A stretch of DNA of 64,000 nucleotides from Eledone cirrhosa (lineage: Eukaryota; Mollusca; Cephalopoda; Octopoda; Eledonidae). The notes beneath the pieces were generated by a model. The model was given only the letters and a program-made list of their open reading frames with translations, did not search any database and was not told the origin of the DNA. The DNA is taken from the NCBI GenBank assembly GCA_964016885.1, contig OZ024744.1, forward strand, positions 21,769,798-21,833,797, read 5' to 3'. Numbering within the stretch: the stretch's first letter is position 1; the number at the start of each line of letters is the position of its first letter. Shown here in pieces: positions 54,050-64,000 of this stretch. The position numbers and the translations under genes were made by a program.

Positions 54050-57000
54050 TTAGAAGAGGTGACAGGCACAACAGCTATGTCATCTTCAGACAGTTAGAAG
54101 AGGTGACAGCAACAACAGCTATGACATCTTTAGACAGTTAGAAGCGGTGACAGCCACAACAGCTATGACATATTCAGAGAGTTAGAAGAGGTGACGGCAA
54201 CAACAGCTATGAGATCTTCAGACTGAAGAGGTGACAGCCACAAGAGCTATGATATCTTCAGACAAAAGAGGTGACAGGCACAACAGCTATGAGATCTTCA
54301 GACAGAAGAGGTGACAGCCACAACAGCTATGACATCTTCAGACAGTTAGAAGAGGTGACAGGCACAACAGCTATGACATCTTTAGACAGTTAGAAGAGGT
54401 GACAGCCACCACAGCTATGAGATATTCAGACAGTTAGAAGAGGTGACAGGCACAACAGCTATGACATCTTCAGACAGTTAGAAGAGGTGACAGCCGCAAC
54501 AGCTATGACATCTTTAGACAGTTAGAAGAGGTTACAGGAACAACAGCTATGACATCTTCAGAAAGAAGAGGTGACAGGCACAACAGCTATGACATCTACA
54601 GACAGAAGAGGTGACAGCCACAACAGCTATGGCATATTCAGACAGTTAGAAGAGGTGACAGCCACAACAGCTATGACATCTTCAGACAGTTATAAGATGT
54701 GACAGCCACAACAGCTATGACATATTCAGACAGAAGAGGTGACAGGCACATCTGCTATGACATCTACAGACAGAAGAGGTGACAGCCACAACAGCTATGA
54801 CATCTTCAGACATTTAGAAGAGGTGACAGCAACAACAGCTATGACATCTTCAGACAGTTAGAAGAGGTGACATGCACAACAGCTATGACGTCTTTAGACA
54901 GTTAGAAGAGGTGACAGTAACAACAGCTATGACATCTTCAGAAGTTAGAAGAGGTAACAGGCAAAACAGCTATGACATCTTCAGACAGTTAGAAGAGGTG
55001 ACAGCAACAACAGCTATGACATCTTCAGACAGAAGAGGTGACAGCCACAACAACTATGACATCTTCAGACAGTTAGAAGAGCTGACAGCCACAACAGCTA
55101 TGACATATTCAGACAGTTAGAAGAGGTGACAGGCACAACAGCTATGACATCTTCAGACAGTTAGAAGAGGTGACGGCAACAACAGCTATGAGATCTTCAG
55201 ACAGAAGAGGTGACAGGCACAACAGCTATGACATCTACAGACAGATGAGGTGACAGCCACAACAGCTATGACATATTCAGACAGTTAGAAGAGGTGACAG
55301 CCACAACTGCTATGACATCTTCAGACAGTTATAAGATGTGACAGCCACAACAGCTATGACATCTTTAGACAGTTAGAAGAGGTTACAGGAACAACAGCTA
55401 TGACATCTTCAGAAAGAAGAGGTGACAGGCACAGCAGCTATGACATCTACAGACAGAAGAGGTGACAGCCACAACAGCTATGGCATATTCAGACAGTTAG
55501 AAGAGGTGACAGCCACAACAGCTATGACATCTTCAGACAGTTATAAGATGTGACAGGCACATCAGCTATGACATCTACAGACAGAAGAGGTGACAGCCAC
55601 AACAGCTATGGCATCTTCAGACAATTAGAAGAGGTGACAGCAACAACAGCTATGACATCTTCAGACAGTTAGAAGAGGTGACAGCCACAACAGCTATGAC
55701 ATCTTCAGAAGTTAGAAGAGGTATCAGGCTCAACAGCTATGACATCTTCAGACAGTTAGAAGAGGTGACAGCTACAACAGCTATGACATCTTCAGACAGA
55801 AGAGGTGACAGCCACAACAACTATGACATCTTCAGACAGTTAGAAGAGCTGACAGGCACAACAGCTATGACATCTTTAGACAGTTAGAAGAGGTGACAGC
55901 CACAACAGCTATGACATATTCAGACAGTTAGAAGAGGTGACGGCAACAACAGCTATGAGATCTTCAGACAGAAGAGGTGACAGCCACAACAGCTATGACA
56001 TCTTCAGAGAGAAGAGGTGACAGGCACAACAGCTATGACATCTACAGACAGAAGAGGTGACAGCCACAACAGCTATGACATATTCAGACAGTTAGAAGAG
56101 GTGACAGCCACAACTGCTATGACATCTTCAGACAGTTATAAGATGTGACAGCCACAACAGCTATGACATATTCAGACAGAAGAGGTGACATGCACAACAG
56201 CTATGACATCTTCAGACAGTTAGAAGAGGTAACAGCAACAACAGCTATGACATCTTCAGACAGTTAGAAGAGGTGACAGGCACAACAGCTATGACATCTT
56301 TAGACAGTTGGAAGAGGTGACAGCCACAACAGCTATGACATCTTCAGACAGTTAGAAGAGGTGACAGACACAACAGCTATGACATCTTCAGACAGAAGAG
56401 GTGACAGGCACAACAGCTATGACATCTTCAGACAGAAGAGATGACAGGCACAACAGCTATGACATATTCAGACAGTTAGAAGAGGTTACAGGAACAACAG
56501 CTGTGACATCTGTAGACAGTTGGAAGATGTGACAGCCACAACAGCTATGACATCTTCAGACAGTTAGAAGAGGTGACAGCCACAACAGCTATGACATCTT
56601 CATACAGTTAGAAGAGGTGACAGGCACAACAGCTATGACGTCTTCAGGCAGTTAGAAGAGGTGACAGGCACAACAGCTATGTCATCTTCAGACAGTTAGA
56701 AGAGGTGACAGCAACAACAGCTATGACATCTTTAGACAGTTAGAAGCGGTGAAATCCACAACAGCTATGACATATTCAGACAGTTAGAAGAGGTGACGGC
56801 AACAACAGCTATGAGATCTTCAGACTGAAGAGGTGACAGCCACAAGAGCTATGAGATCTTCAGACAAAAGAGGTGACAGCCACAACAGCTATGAGATCTT
56901 CAGACAGAAGAGGTGACAGCCACAACAACTATGAAATCTTCAGACAGTTAGAAGAGGTGACAGGCACAACAGCTATGACATCTTTAGACAGTTAGAAGAG

Positions 57001-58178
57001 GTGACAGCCACCACAGCTATGAGATATTCAGACAGTTAGAAGAGGTGACAGGCACAACAGCTATGACATCTTCAGACAGTTAGAAGAGGTGACAGCCGCA
57101 ACAGCTATGACATCTTTAGACAGTTAGAAGAGGTTACAGGAACAACAGCTATGACATCTTCAGAAAGAAGAGGTGACAGGCACAACAGCTATGACATCTA
57201 CAGACAGAAGAGGTGACAGCCACAACAGCTATGGCATATTCAGACAGTTAGAAGAGGTGACAGCCACAACAGCTATGACATCTTCAGACAGTTGTAAGAT
57301 GTGACAGCCACAACAGCTATGACATCTTCAGACAGTTAGAAGAGGTGACAGCCACAACAGCTATGACATCTTCAGAGAGTTAGAAGAGGTGACGGCAACA
57401 ACAGCTATGAGATCTTCTGACTGAAGAGGTGACAGCCACAAGAGCTATGATATCTTCAGACAAAAGAGGTGACAGGCACAACAGCTATGAGATCTTCAGA
57501 CAGAAGAGGTGACAGCCACAACAGCTATGACATCTTCAGACAATTAGACGAGGTGACAGCAACAACAGCTATGACATCTTCAGACAGTTAGAAGAGGTGA
57601 CAGGCACAACAGCTATGACATCTTTAGACAGTTAGAAGAGGTGACAGCCACCACAGCTATGAGATATTCAGACAGTTAGAAGAGGTGACAGGCACAACAG
57701 CTATGACATCTTCAGACAGTTAGAAGAGGTGACAGCCGCAACAGCTATGACATCTTTAGACAGTTAGAAGAGGTTACAGGAACAACAGTTATGACATCTA
57801 CAGACAGAAGAGGTGACAGGCACAACAGCTATGACATCTACAGACAGAAGAGGTGACAGCCACAACAGCTATGGCATATTCAGACAGTTAGAAGAGGTGA
57901 CAGCCACAACAGCTATGACATCTTCAGACAGTTATAAGATGTGACAGCCACAACAGCTATGACATATTCAGACAGAAGAGGTGACAGGCACATCAGCTAT
58001 GACATCTACAGACAGAAGAGGTGACAGCCACAACAGCTATGACATCTTCAGACAATTAGACGAGGTGACAGCAACAACAGCTATGACATCTTCAGACAGT
58101 TAGAAGAGGTGACAGCCACAACAGCTATGACGTATTTAGACAGTTAGAAGAGGTGACAGTAACAACAGCTATGACATC
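54050..58178 (+). repeat. Region 4 right part: modules with 43-mers at 54937 and 55704
   Basis: 54,937-55,703 is a short 767-bp module. The 55704 monomer reads GGTATCAGGCTC. A shuffled segment near 56,480-56,530 joins GGTTACAGGAAC to CTGTGACATCTG. About 56,795-57,390 and 57,391-57,990 are similar at offset 596 (GTGACGG tags at about 56,793 and 57,389). No gene is present. Confidence 0.78.
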
Positions 58179-59586
58179 TTCAGAAGTTAGAAGAGGTAAC
58201 AGGCACAACAGCTATGACATCTTCAGACAGTTAGAAGAGGTGACAGCAACAACAGCTATGACATCTTCAGACAGAAGAGGTGACAGCCACAACAACTATG
58301 ACATCTTCAGACAGTTAGAAGAGCTGACAGGCACAACAGCTATGACATCTTTAGACAGTTAGAAGAGGTGACAGCCACAACAGCTATGACATATTCAGAC
58401 AGTTAGAAGAGGTGACAGGCACAACAGCTATGACATCTTCAGACAGTTAGAAGAGGTGACGGCAACAACAGCTATGAGATCTTCAGACAGAAGAGGTGAC
58501 AGCCACAACAGCTATGACATCTTCAGAGAGAAGAGGTGACAGGCACAACAGCTATGACATCTACAGACAGAAGAGGTGACAGCCACAACAGCTATGACAT
58601 ATTCAGACAGTTAGAAGAGGTGACAGCCACAACTGCTATGACATCTTCAGACAGTTATAAGATGTGACAGCCACAACAGCTATGACATATTCAGACAGAA
58701 GAGGTGACACTCACAACAGCTATGACATCTTCAGACAGTTAGAAGAGGTAACAGTAACAACAGCAATGACATCTTCAGACAGTTAGAAGAGGTGACAGGC
58801 ACAACATCTATGACATCTTTAGACAGTTGGAAGAGGTGACAGCCACAACAGCTATGACATCTCCAGACAGTTAGAAGAGGTGACGGCAACAACAGCTATG
58901 AGATCTTCAGACAGAAGAGGTGACAGCCACAACTGCTATGACATCTTCAGACAGAAGAGGTGACAGGCACAACAGCTATGACATCTTCAGACAGTTAGAA
59001 GGGGGTGACAGCCTCAACAGCTATGACATCTTTAGACAGTTAGAAGAGGTGACAGCCACCACAGCTATGAGATATTCAGACAGTTAGAAGAGGTGACAGG
59101 CACAACAGCTATGACATCTTCAAACAGTTAGAAGTGGTGACAGCCGCAACAGCTATGACATCTTTAGACAGTTAGAAGAGGTTACAGGAACAACAGCTAT
59201 GACATCTTCAGAAAGAAGAGGTGACAGGCACAACAGCTATGACATCTACAGACAGAAGAGGTGACATCCACAACAGCTATGGCATATTCAGGCAGTTAGA
59301 AGAGGTGACAGCCACAACAGCTATGACATCTTCAGACAGTTATAAGATGTGACAGCCACAACAGCTATGACATATTCAGACAGAAGAGGTGACAGGCACA
59401 TCAGCTATGACATCTACAGACAGAAGAGGTGACAGCCACAACAGCTATGACATCTTCAGACAATTAGAAGAGGTGACAGCAACAACAGCTATGACATCTT
59501 CAGACAGTTAGAAGAGGTGACAGCCACAACAGCTATGACGTCTTTAGACAGTTAGAAGAGGTGACAGTAACAACAGCTATGACATC
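58179..59586 (+). repeat. Region 5 HOR, unit 1 (1,408 bp)
   Basis: From 43-mer to 43-mer. Its private tag GACACTCACAAC (near 58,707) recurs near 60,115 and 61,747. It also contains the one-base-longer AAGGGGGTGACAGCCTC near 58,998. Confidence 0.84.
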
Positions 59587-60441
59587 TTCAGAAGTTAGAA
59601 GAGGTAACAGGCACAACAGCTATGACATCTTCAGACAGTTAGAAGAGGTGACAGCAGCAACAGCTATGACATCTTCAGACAGAAGAGGTGACAGCCACAA
59701 CAACTATGACATCTTCAGACAGTTAGAAGAGCTGACAGGCACAACAGCTATGACATCTTTAGACAGTTAGAAGAGGTGACAGCCACAACAGCTATGACAT
59801 ATTCAGACAGTTAGAAGAGGTGACAGTCACAACAGCTATGACATCTTCAGACAGTTAGAAGAGGTGACGGCAACAACAGCTATGAGATCTTCAGACAGAA
59901 GAGGTGACAGCCACAACAGCTATGACATCTTCAGAGAGAAGAGGTGACAGGCACAACAGCTATGACATCTACAGACAGAAGAGGTGACAGCCACAACAGC
60001 TATGACATATTCAGACAGTTAGAAGAGGTGACAGCCACAACTGCTATGACATCTTCAGACAGTTATAAGATGTGACAGCCACAACAGCTATGACATATTC
60101 AGACAGAAGAGGTGACACTCACAACAGCTATGACATCTTCAGACAGTTAGAAGAGGTAACAGCAACAACAGCTATGACATCTTCAGACAGTTAGAAGAGG
60201 TGACAGGCACAACAGCTATGACATCTTTAGACAGTTGGAAGATGTGACAGCCACAACAGCTATGACATCTCCAGACAGTTAGAAGAGGTGACAGCCACAA
60301 CAGCTATGACATCTTCAGACAGAAGAGGTGACAGGCACAACAGCTATGACATCTTCAGACAGTTAGAAGAGGTAACAGCAACAACAGCTATGACATCTTC
60401 AGACAGTTAGAAGAGGTGACAGGCACAACAGCTGTGACATC

Positions 60442-60485
60442 TGTAGACAGTTGGAAGAGGTGACAGCCACAACAGCTATGACATC
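60442..60485 (+). repeat. Reference 44-bp variant monomer (TGTAGACAGTTGG type)
   Basis: This monomer begins TGTAGACAGTTGGAAG and is preceded by ACAGCTGTGACATC rather than ACAGCTATGACATC. The CTGTG tag occurs at about 20308, 21719, 25519, 26762, 27998, 28861, 30404, 31267, 32766, 34028, 39029, 43161, 44825, 51039, 53601, 56500, 60431, 62063 and 63319. I saw none before 20.3 kb, so it marks the right two thirds of the window. The GTTGGAAG core also occurs in many TTTAGACAGTTGGAAG monomers, which are found throughout. Confidence 0.88.
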
Positions 60486-60529
60486 TTCAGACAGTTAGAA
60501 GAGGTGACAGCCACAACAGCTATGACATC
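60486..60529 (+). repeat. Reference 44-bp monomer (major class)
   Basis: A typical copy of the major monomer: it begins TTCAGACAGTTAGAAG, continues through GAGGTGACAGCCACAAC and ends AGCTATGACATC. The most variable site is the triplet after GTGACA: GCC, GGC, GGA, GCA or GTA followed by ACAAC. The last base of the monomer (C or A) and the first three bases of the next (TTC, TTT, TAC, TCC, TGT) also vary, and these combinations serve as tags for following higher-order units. TCTTC and GAAGA, about nine bases apart, form a weak 5-bp inverted repeat spanning the monomer junction. In-frame stops (the TAG of TTAG, and TGA in CTATGAC and GGTGAC) occur in all frames when 44-mers follow one another. 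Confidence 0.95.
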
Positions 60530-61218
60530 TTCAGACAGTTAGAAGAGGTGACAGGAACAACAGCTATGACGTCTTCAGACAGTTAGAAGAGGTGACAGGC
60601 ACAACAGCTATGTCATCTTCAGACAGTTAGAAGAGGTGACAGCAACAACAGCTATGACATCTTTAGACAGTTAGAAGCGGTGACAGCCACAACAGCCATG
60701 ACATCTTCAGACAGTTAGAAGAGGTGACAGGCACAACAGCTATGACATCTTCAGACAGTTAGAAGAGGTGCCAGCCACAACAGCTATGACATATTCAGAC
60801 AGTTAGAAGAGGTGACGGCAACAACAGCTATGAGATCTTCAGACTGAAGAGGTGACAGCCACAACAGCTATGACATCTTCAGACAAAAGAGCTGACAGGC
60901 ACAACAGCTATGTGATCTTCAGACAGAAGAGGTGACAGCCACAACTGCTATGACATCTTCAGACAGAAGAGGTGACAGGCACAACAGCTATGACATCTTC
61001 AGACAGTTAGAAGGGGGTGACAGCCTCAACAGCTATGACATCTTTAGACAGTTAGAAGAGGTGACAGCCACAACAGCTATGACATCTTCAGACAATTAGA
61101 AGAGGTGACAGCAACAACAGCTATGACATCTTCAGACAGTTAGAAGAGGTGACAGCCACAACAGCTATGACGTCTTTAGACAGTTAGAAGAGGTGACAGT
61201 AACAACAGCTATGACATC

Positions 61219-63198
61219 TTCATAAGTTAGAAGAGGTAACAGGCACAACAGCTATGACATCTTCAGACAGTTAGAAGAGGTGACAGCAACAACAGCTATG
61301 ACATCTTCAGACAGAAGAGGTGACAGCCACAACAACTATGACATCTTCAGACAGTTAGAAGAGCTGACAGGCACAACAGCTATGACATCTTTAGACAGTT
61401 AGAAGAGGTGACAGCCACAACAGCTATGACATATTCAGACAGTTAGAAGAGGTGACAGGCACAACAGCTATGACATCTTCAGACAGTTAGAAGAGGTGAC
61501 GGCAACAACAGCTATGAGATCTTCAGACAGAAGAGGTGACAGGCACAACAGCTATGACATCTTCAGAGAGAAGAGGTGAGAGGCACAACAGCTATGACAT
61601 CTACAGACAGAAGAGGTGACAGCCACAACAGCTATGACATATTCAGACAGTTAGAAGAGGTGACAGCCACAACTGCTATGACATCTTCAGACAGTTATAA
61701 GATGTGACAGCCACAACAGCTATGACATATTCAGTCAGAAGAGGTGACACTCACAACAGCTATGACATCTTCAGACAGTTAGAAGAGGTAACACCAACAA
61801 CAGCTATGACATCTTCAGACAGTTAGAAGAGGTGACAGGCACAACAGCTATGACATCTTTAGACAGTTGGAAGAGGTGACAGCCACAACAGCTATGACAT
61901 CTCCAGACAGTTAGAAGAGGTGACAGCCACAACAGCTATGACATCTTCAGACAGAAGAGGTGACAGGCACAACAGCTATGACATCTTCAGACAGTTAGAA
62001 GAGGTAACAGCAACAACAGCTATGACATCTTCAGACAGTTAGAAGAGGTGACAGGCACAACAGCTGTGACATCTGTAGACAGTTGGAAGAGGTGACAGCC
62101 ACAACAGCTATGACATCTTCAGACAGTTAGAAGAGGTGACAGCCACAAGAGCTATGACATCTTCAGACAGTTAGAAGAGGTGACAGGAACAACAGCTATG
62201 ACGTCTTCAGACAGTTAGAAGAGGTGACAGGCACAACAGCTATGTCATCTTCAGACAGTTAGAAGAGGTGACAGCAACAACAGCTATGACATCTTTAGAC
62301 AGTTAGAAGCGGTGACAGCCACAACAGCTATGACATATTCAGACAGTTAGAAGAGGTGACGGCAACAACAGCTATGAGATCTTCAGACTGAAGAGGTGAC
62401 AGCCACAACAGCTATGACATCTTCAGACAAAAGAGCTGACAGGCACAACAGCTATGTGATCTTCAGACAGAAGAGGTGACAGCCACAACTGCTATGACAT
62501 CTTCAGACAGAAGAGGTGACAGGCACAACAGCTATGACATCTTCAGACAGTTAGAAGAGGGTGACAGCCTCAACAGCTATGACATCTTTAGACAGTTAGA
62601 AGAGGTGACAGCCACAACAGCTATGACATCTTCAGACAGTTAGAAGAGGTGACAGCCACAACAGCTATGACATATTTAGACAGTTAGAAGATGTGACAGG
62701 AACAACAGCTATGACGTCTTCAGACAGTTAGAAGAGGTGACAGGCACAACAGCTATGACATCTTCAGACAGGTAGAAGAGGTGACAGCAACAACAGCTAT
62801 GACATCTTCAGACAGAAGAGGTGACAGCCACAACAGCTATGACATCTTTAGACAGTTAGAAGAGGTGACAGCCACGACAGCTATGAGATATTCAGACAGT
62901 TAGAAGAGGTGACAGGCACAACAGCTATGACATCTTCAGACAGTTAGAAGAGGTGACAGCCACAACAGCTATGCCATATTTAGACAGTTAGAAGAGGTGA
63001 CAGGAAGAACAGCTATGACATCTTCAGACAGTTAGAAGAGGTGACAGGCACAACAGCTATGACTTCTTCAGACAGTTAGAAGAGGTGACAGCAACAACAG
63101 TTATGACATCTTCAGACAGTTAGAAGAGGTGACAGCCACAACAGCTATGACGTCTTTAGACAGTTAGAAGAGGTGACAGTAACAACAGCTATGACATA
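61219..63198 (+). repeat. Region 5 HOR, unit 3 (1,980 bp)
   Basis: The opening 43-mer is altered (TTCATAAGTTAG). CTGTG at 62063 is 1,632 bp after 60431. The last 0.6 kb (about 62.6-63.2 kb) carries several one-off changes (CAGGTAGAAG, CTATGCCATATT, GGAAGAACAGC, GACTTCTTC). Confidence 0.82.
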
Positions 63199-64000
63199 TT
63201 CAGAAGTTAGAAGAGGTAACAGGCACAACAGCTATGACATCTTCAGACAGTTAGAAGAGGTAACAGCAACAACAGCTATGACATCTTCAGACAGTTAGAA
63301 GAGGTGACAGGCACAACAGCTGTGACATCTGTAGACAGTTGGAAGAGGTGACAGCCACAACAGCTATGACATCTTCAGACAGTTAGAAGAGGTGACAGCC
63401 ACAACAGCTATGACATCTTCAGACAGTTAGAAGAGGTGACAGGAACAACAGCTATGACGTCTTCAGACAGTTAGAAGAGGTGACAGGCACAACAGCTATG
63501 TCATCTTCAGACAGTTAGAAGAGGTGACAGCAACAACAGCTATGACATCTTTAGACAGTTAGAAGCGGTGACAGCCACAACAGCCATGACATCTTCAGAC
63601 AGTTAGAAGAGGTGACAGGCACAACAGCTATGACATCTTCAGACAGTTAGAAGAGGTGCCAGCCACAACAGCTATGACATATTCAGACAGTTAGAAGAGG
63701 TGACGGCAACAACAGCTATGAGATCTTCAGACTGAAGAGGTGACAGCCACAACAGCTATGACATCTTCAGACAAAAGAGCTGACAGGCACAACAGCTATG
63801 TGATCTTCAGACAGAAGAGGTGACAGCCACAACTGCTATGACATCTTCAGACAGAAGAGGTGACAGGCACAACAGCTATGACATCTTCAGACAGTTAGAA
63901 GGGGGTGACAGCCTCAACAGCTATGACATCTTTAGACAGTTAGAAGAGGTGACAGCCACAACAGCTATGACATCTTCAGACAATTAGAAGAGGTGACAGC
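63199..64000 (+). repeat. Region 5 HOR, unit 4 (cut by the window end)
   Basis: From about 63,219 to 64,000 this matches 60,331-61,112 at offset 2,888 with no difference I could find, including rare tags GGTGCCAGCC, CAGCCATGAC, CTATGTGATC and AAGGGGGTGAC. The unit continues beyond the window. Confidence 0.86.

Larger units (their letters stand above)
59587..61218 (+). repeat. Region 5 HOR, unit 2 (1,632 bp)
   Basis: Starts as unit 1 but is 224 bp longer, through a segment with the CTGTG monomer (60431) and GGTGCCAGCC (near 60,768). Near 60,9 kb it has CTATGTGATC and AAGAGCTGACAGG variants. Confidence 0.84.
1..64000 (+). repeat. Tandem satellite / large minisatellite array, 44/40-bp monomers
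   Basis: Every stretch reads as head-to-tail copies of one monomer family. The commonest form is 44 bp (cores TTCAGACAGTTAGAAG and AACAGCTATGACATC) and the second is 40 bp. All copies have the same orientation, and no inverted copy or unrelated insertion was seen. The window opens with the last 20 bases of a monomer (first full one at 21-60) and closes 26 bases into another (from 63,975), so the array extends past both ends. The 44-mer has 16 A, 8 T, 10 G and 10 C, so it is A-rich on this strand, about 45% G+C, and lacks CpG. Nearly every monomer carries AGCT (in ACAGCTATG). Length and HOR organisation suggest a eukaryotic satellite; the family was not recognised and no function can be assigned. 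Confidence 0.97.

Noticed and set aside
13..59770. About thirty short open reading frames as genes or a repeat-protein family
   Set aside because: They are 62-97 codons, nearly all start at GTG, encode only the repeat, end at the TTAG of a 44-mer, and vary in length between near-identical HOR copies. They arise from monomer lengths adding up to multiples of three.
60442..60485. CENP-B box in the GTTGGAAGAGG monomer
   Set aside because: It shares GTTGGAA with the human box, but of the nine essential bases only about four match; the TTCG and CGGG parts are absent.
1..64000. CRISPR array
   Set aside because: The repeats adjoin one another with no unique spacers; all intervening sequence is the same monomer family, and no cas gene is present.
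1..64000. Coding on the - strand
   Set aside because: The reverse complement of the 44-mer contains TAG (from CTATGACAT read as ATGTCATAG). Because 44 is not a multiple of three, every frame meets it within about 132 bases.
1..64000. Telomere repeat, G-quadruplex or microsatellite
   Set aside because: The period is 40-44 bp, there are no runs of three or more G in the standard monomer, and no short telomeric motif is repeated.
1..64000. Transposon, LTR or insertion sequence within the array
   Set aside because: No break in monomer periodicity longer than a few bases was found, and there are no terminal inverted repeats or target duplications other than the repeat itself.
1..64000. tRNA, rRNA or other structured RNA genes
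   Set aside because: No stretch departs from the monomer family. The only inverted repeat per monomer (TCTTC/GAAGA) is 5 bp and weak.

Overview
The whole window, from base 1 to base 64000, is one uninterrupted head-to-tail tandem repeat. I find no unique sequence, gene, RNA gene, transposon or array edge; it starts and ends inside a monomer. The basic monomer is 44 bp, with the cores TTCAGACAGTTAGAAG and AACAGCTATGACATC. A second abundant class is 40 bp and lacks the four bases TTAG in the middle (CAGAAGAGG instead of CAGTTAGAAGAGG). Rarer classes are 43 and 39 bp. Dividing by a mean of about 42.6 bp gives roughly 1,500 monomers, all in the same orientation. The typical monomer is about 45% G+C, has twice as many A as T on this strand, and contains no CpG. 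An array of this size and organisation points to a eukaryotic nuclear genome (satellite or very large minisatellite). I do not recognise the monomer and cannot name the organism.

The monomers form higher-order repeats (HORs), read here from diagnostic variant monomers. Region 1 (1-5.7 kb) is the most heterogeneous, with loose 3.05-3.27 kb repeats. Region 2 (5.7-18.8 kb) has 2.9-3.0 kb HORs inside a superunit of about 9 kb (5.7-9.5 kb recurs at 14.7-18.8 kb). Region 3 (18.7-33.6 kb) introduces a CTGTGACATCTGTAGAC monomer at 20.3 kb that was not seen further left. It holds a 2,406-bp tandem duplication, itself containing an exact 300-bp duplication. Region 4 (33.6-57.9 kb) is built from an 850-1,015 bp module (the 895-bp form is 21 monomers: thirteen of 44, seven of 40, one of 43) alternating with longer modules. 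It carries recent tandem duplications of 851, 1,664 and 2,562 bp. Region 5 (58-64 kb) has units of 1,408, 1,632 and 1,980 bp, and a 782-bp segment that recurs with no difference I could find.

The short open frames (up to 97 codons, nearly all starting at GTG) are a product of monomer lengths: 40+44=84 and 43+44=87 are multiples of three, so certain pairs stay open until the TTAG of the next 44-mer stops them. None looks like a gene. The main biological content is the architecture itself: nested unequal-exchange products, at least one chimeric junction monomer (near 51,488), and abrupt changes of subfamily along the array. All comparisons were made by eye, so boundaries are good to about 10-40 bases unless stated otherwise.
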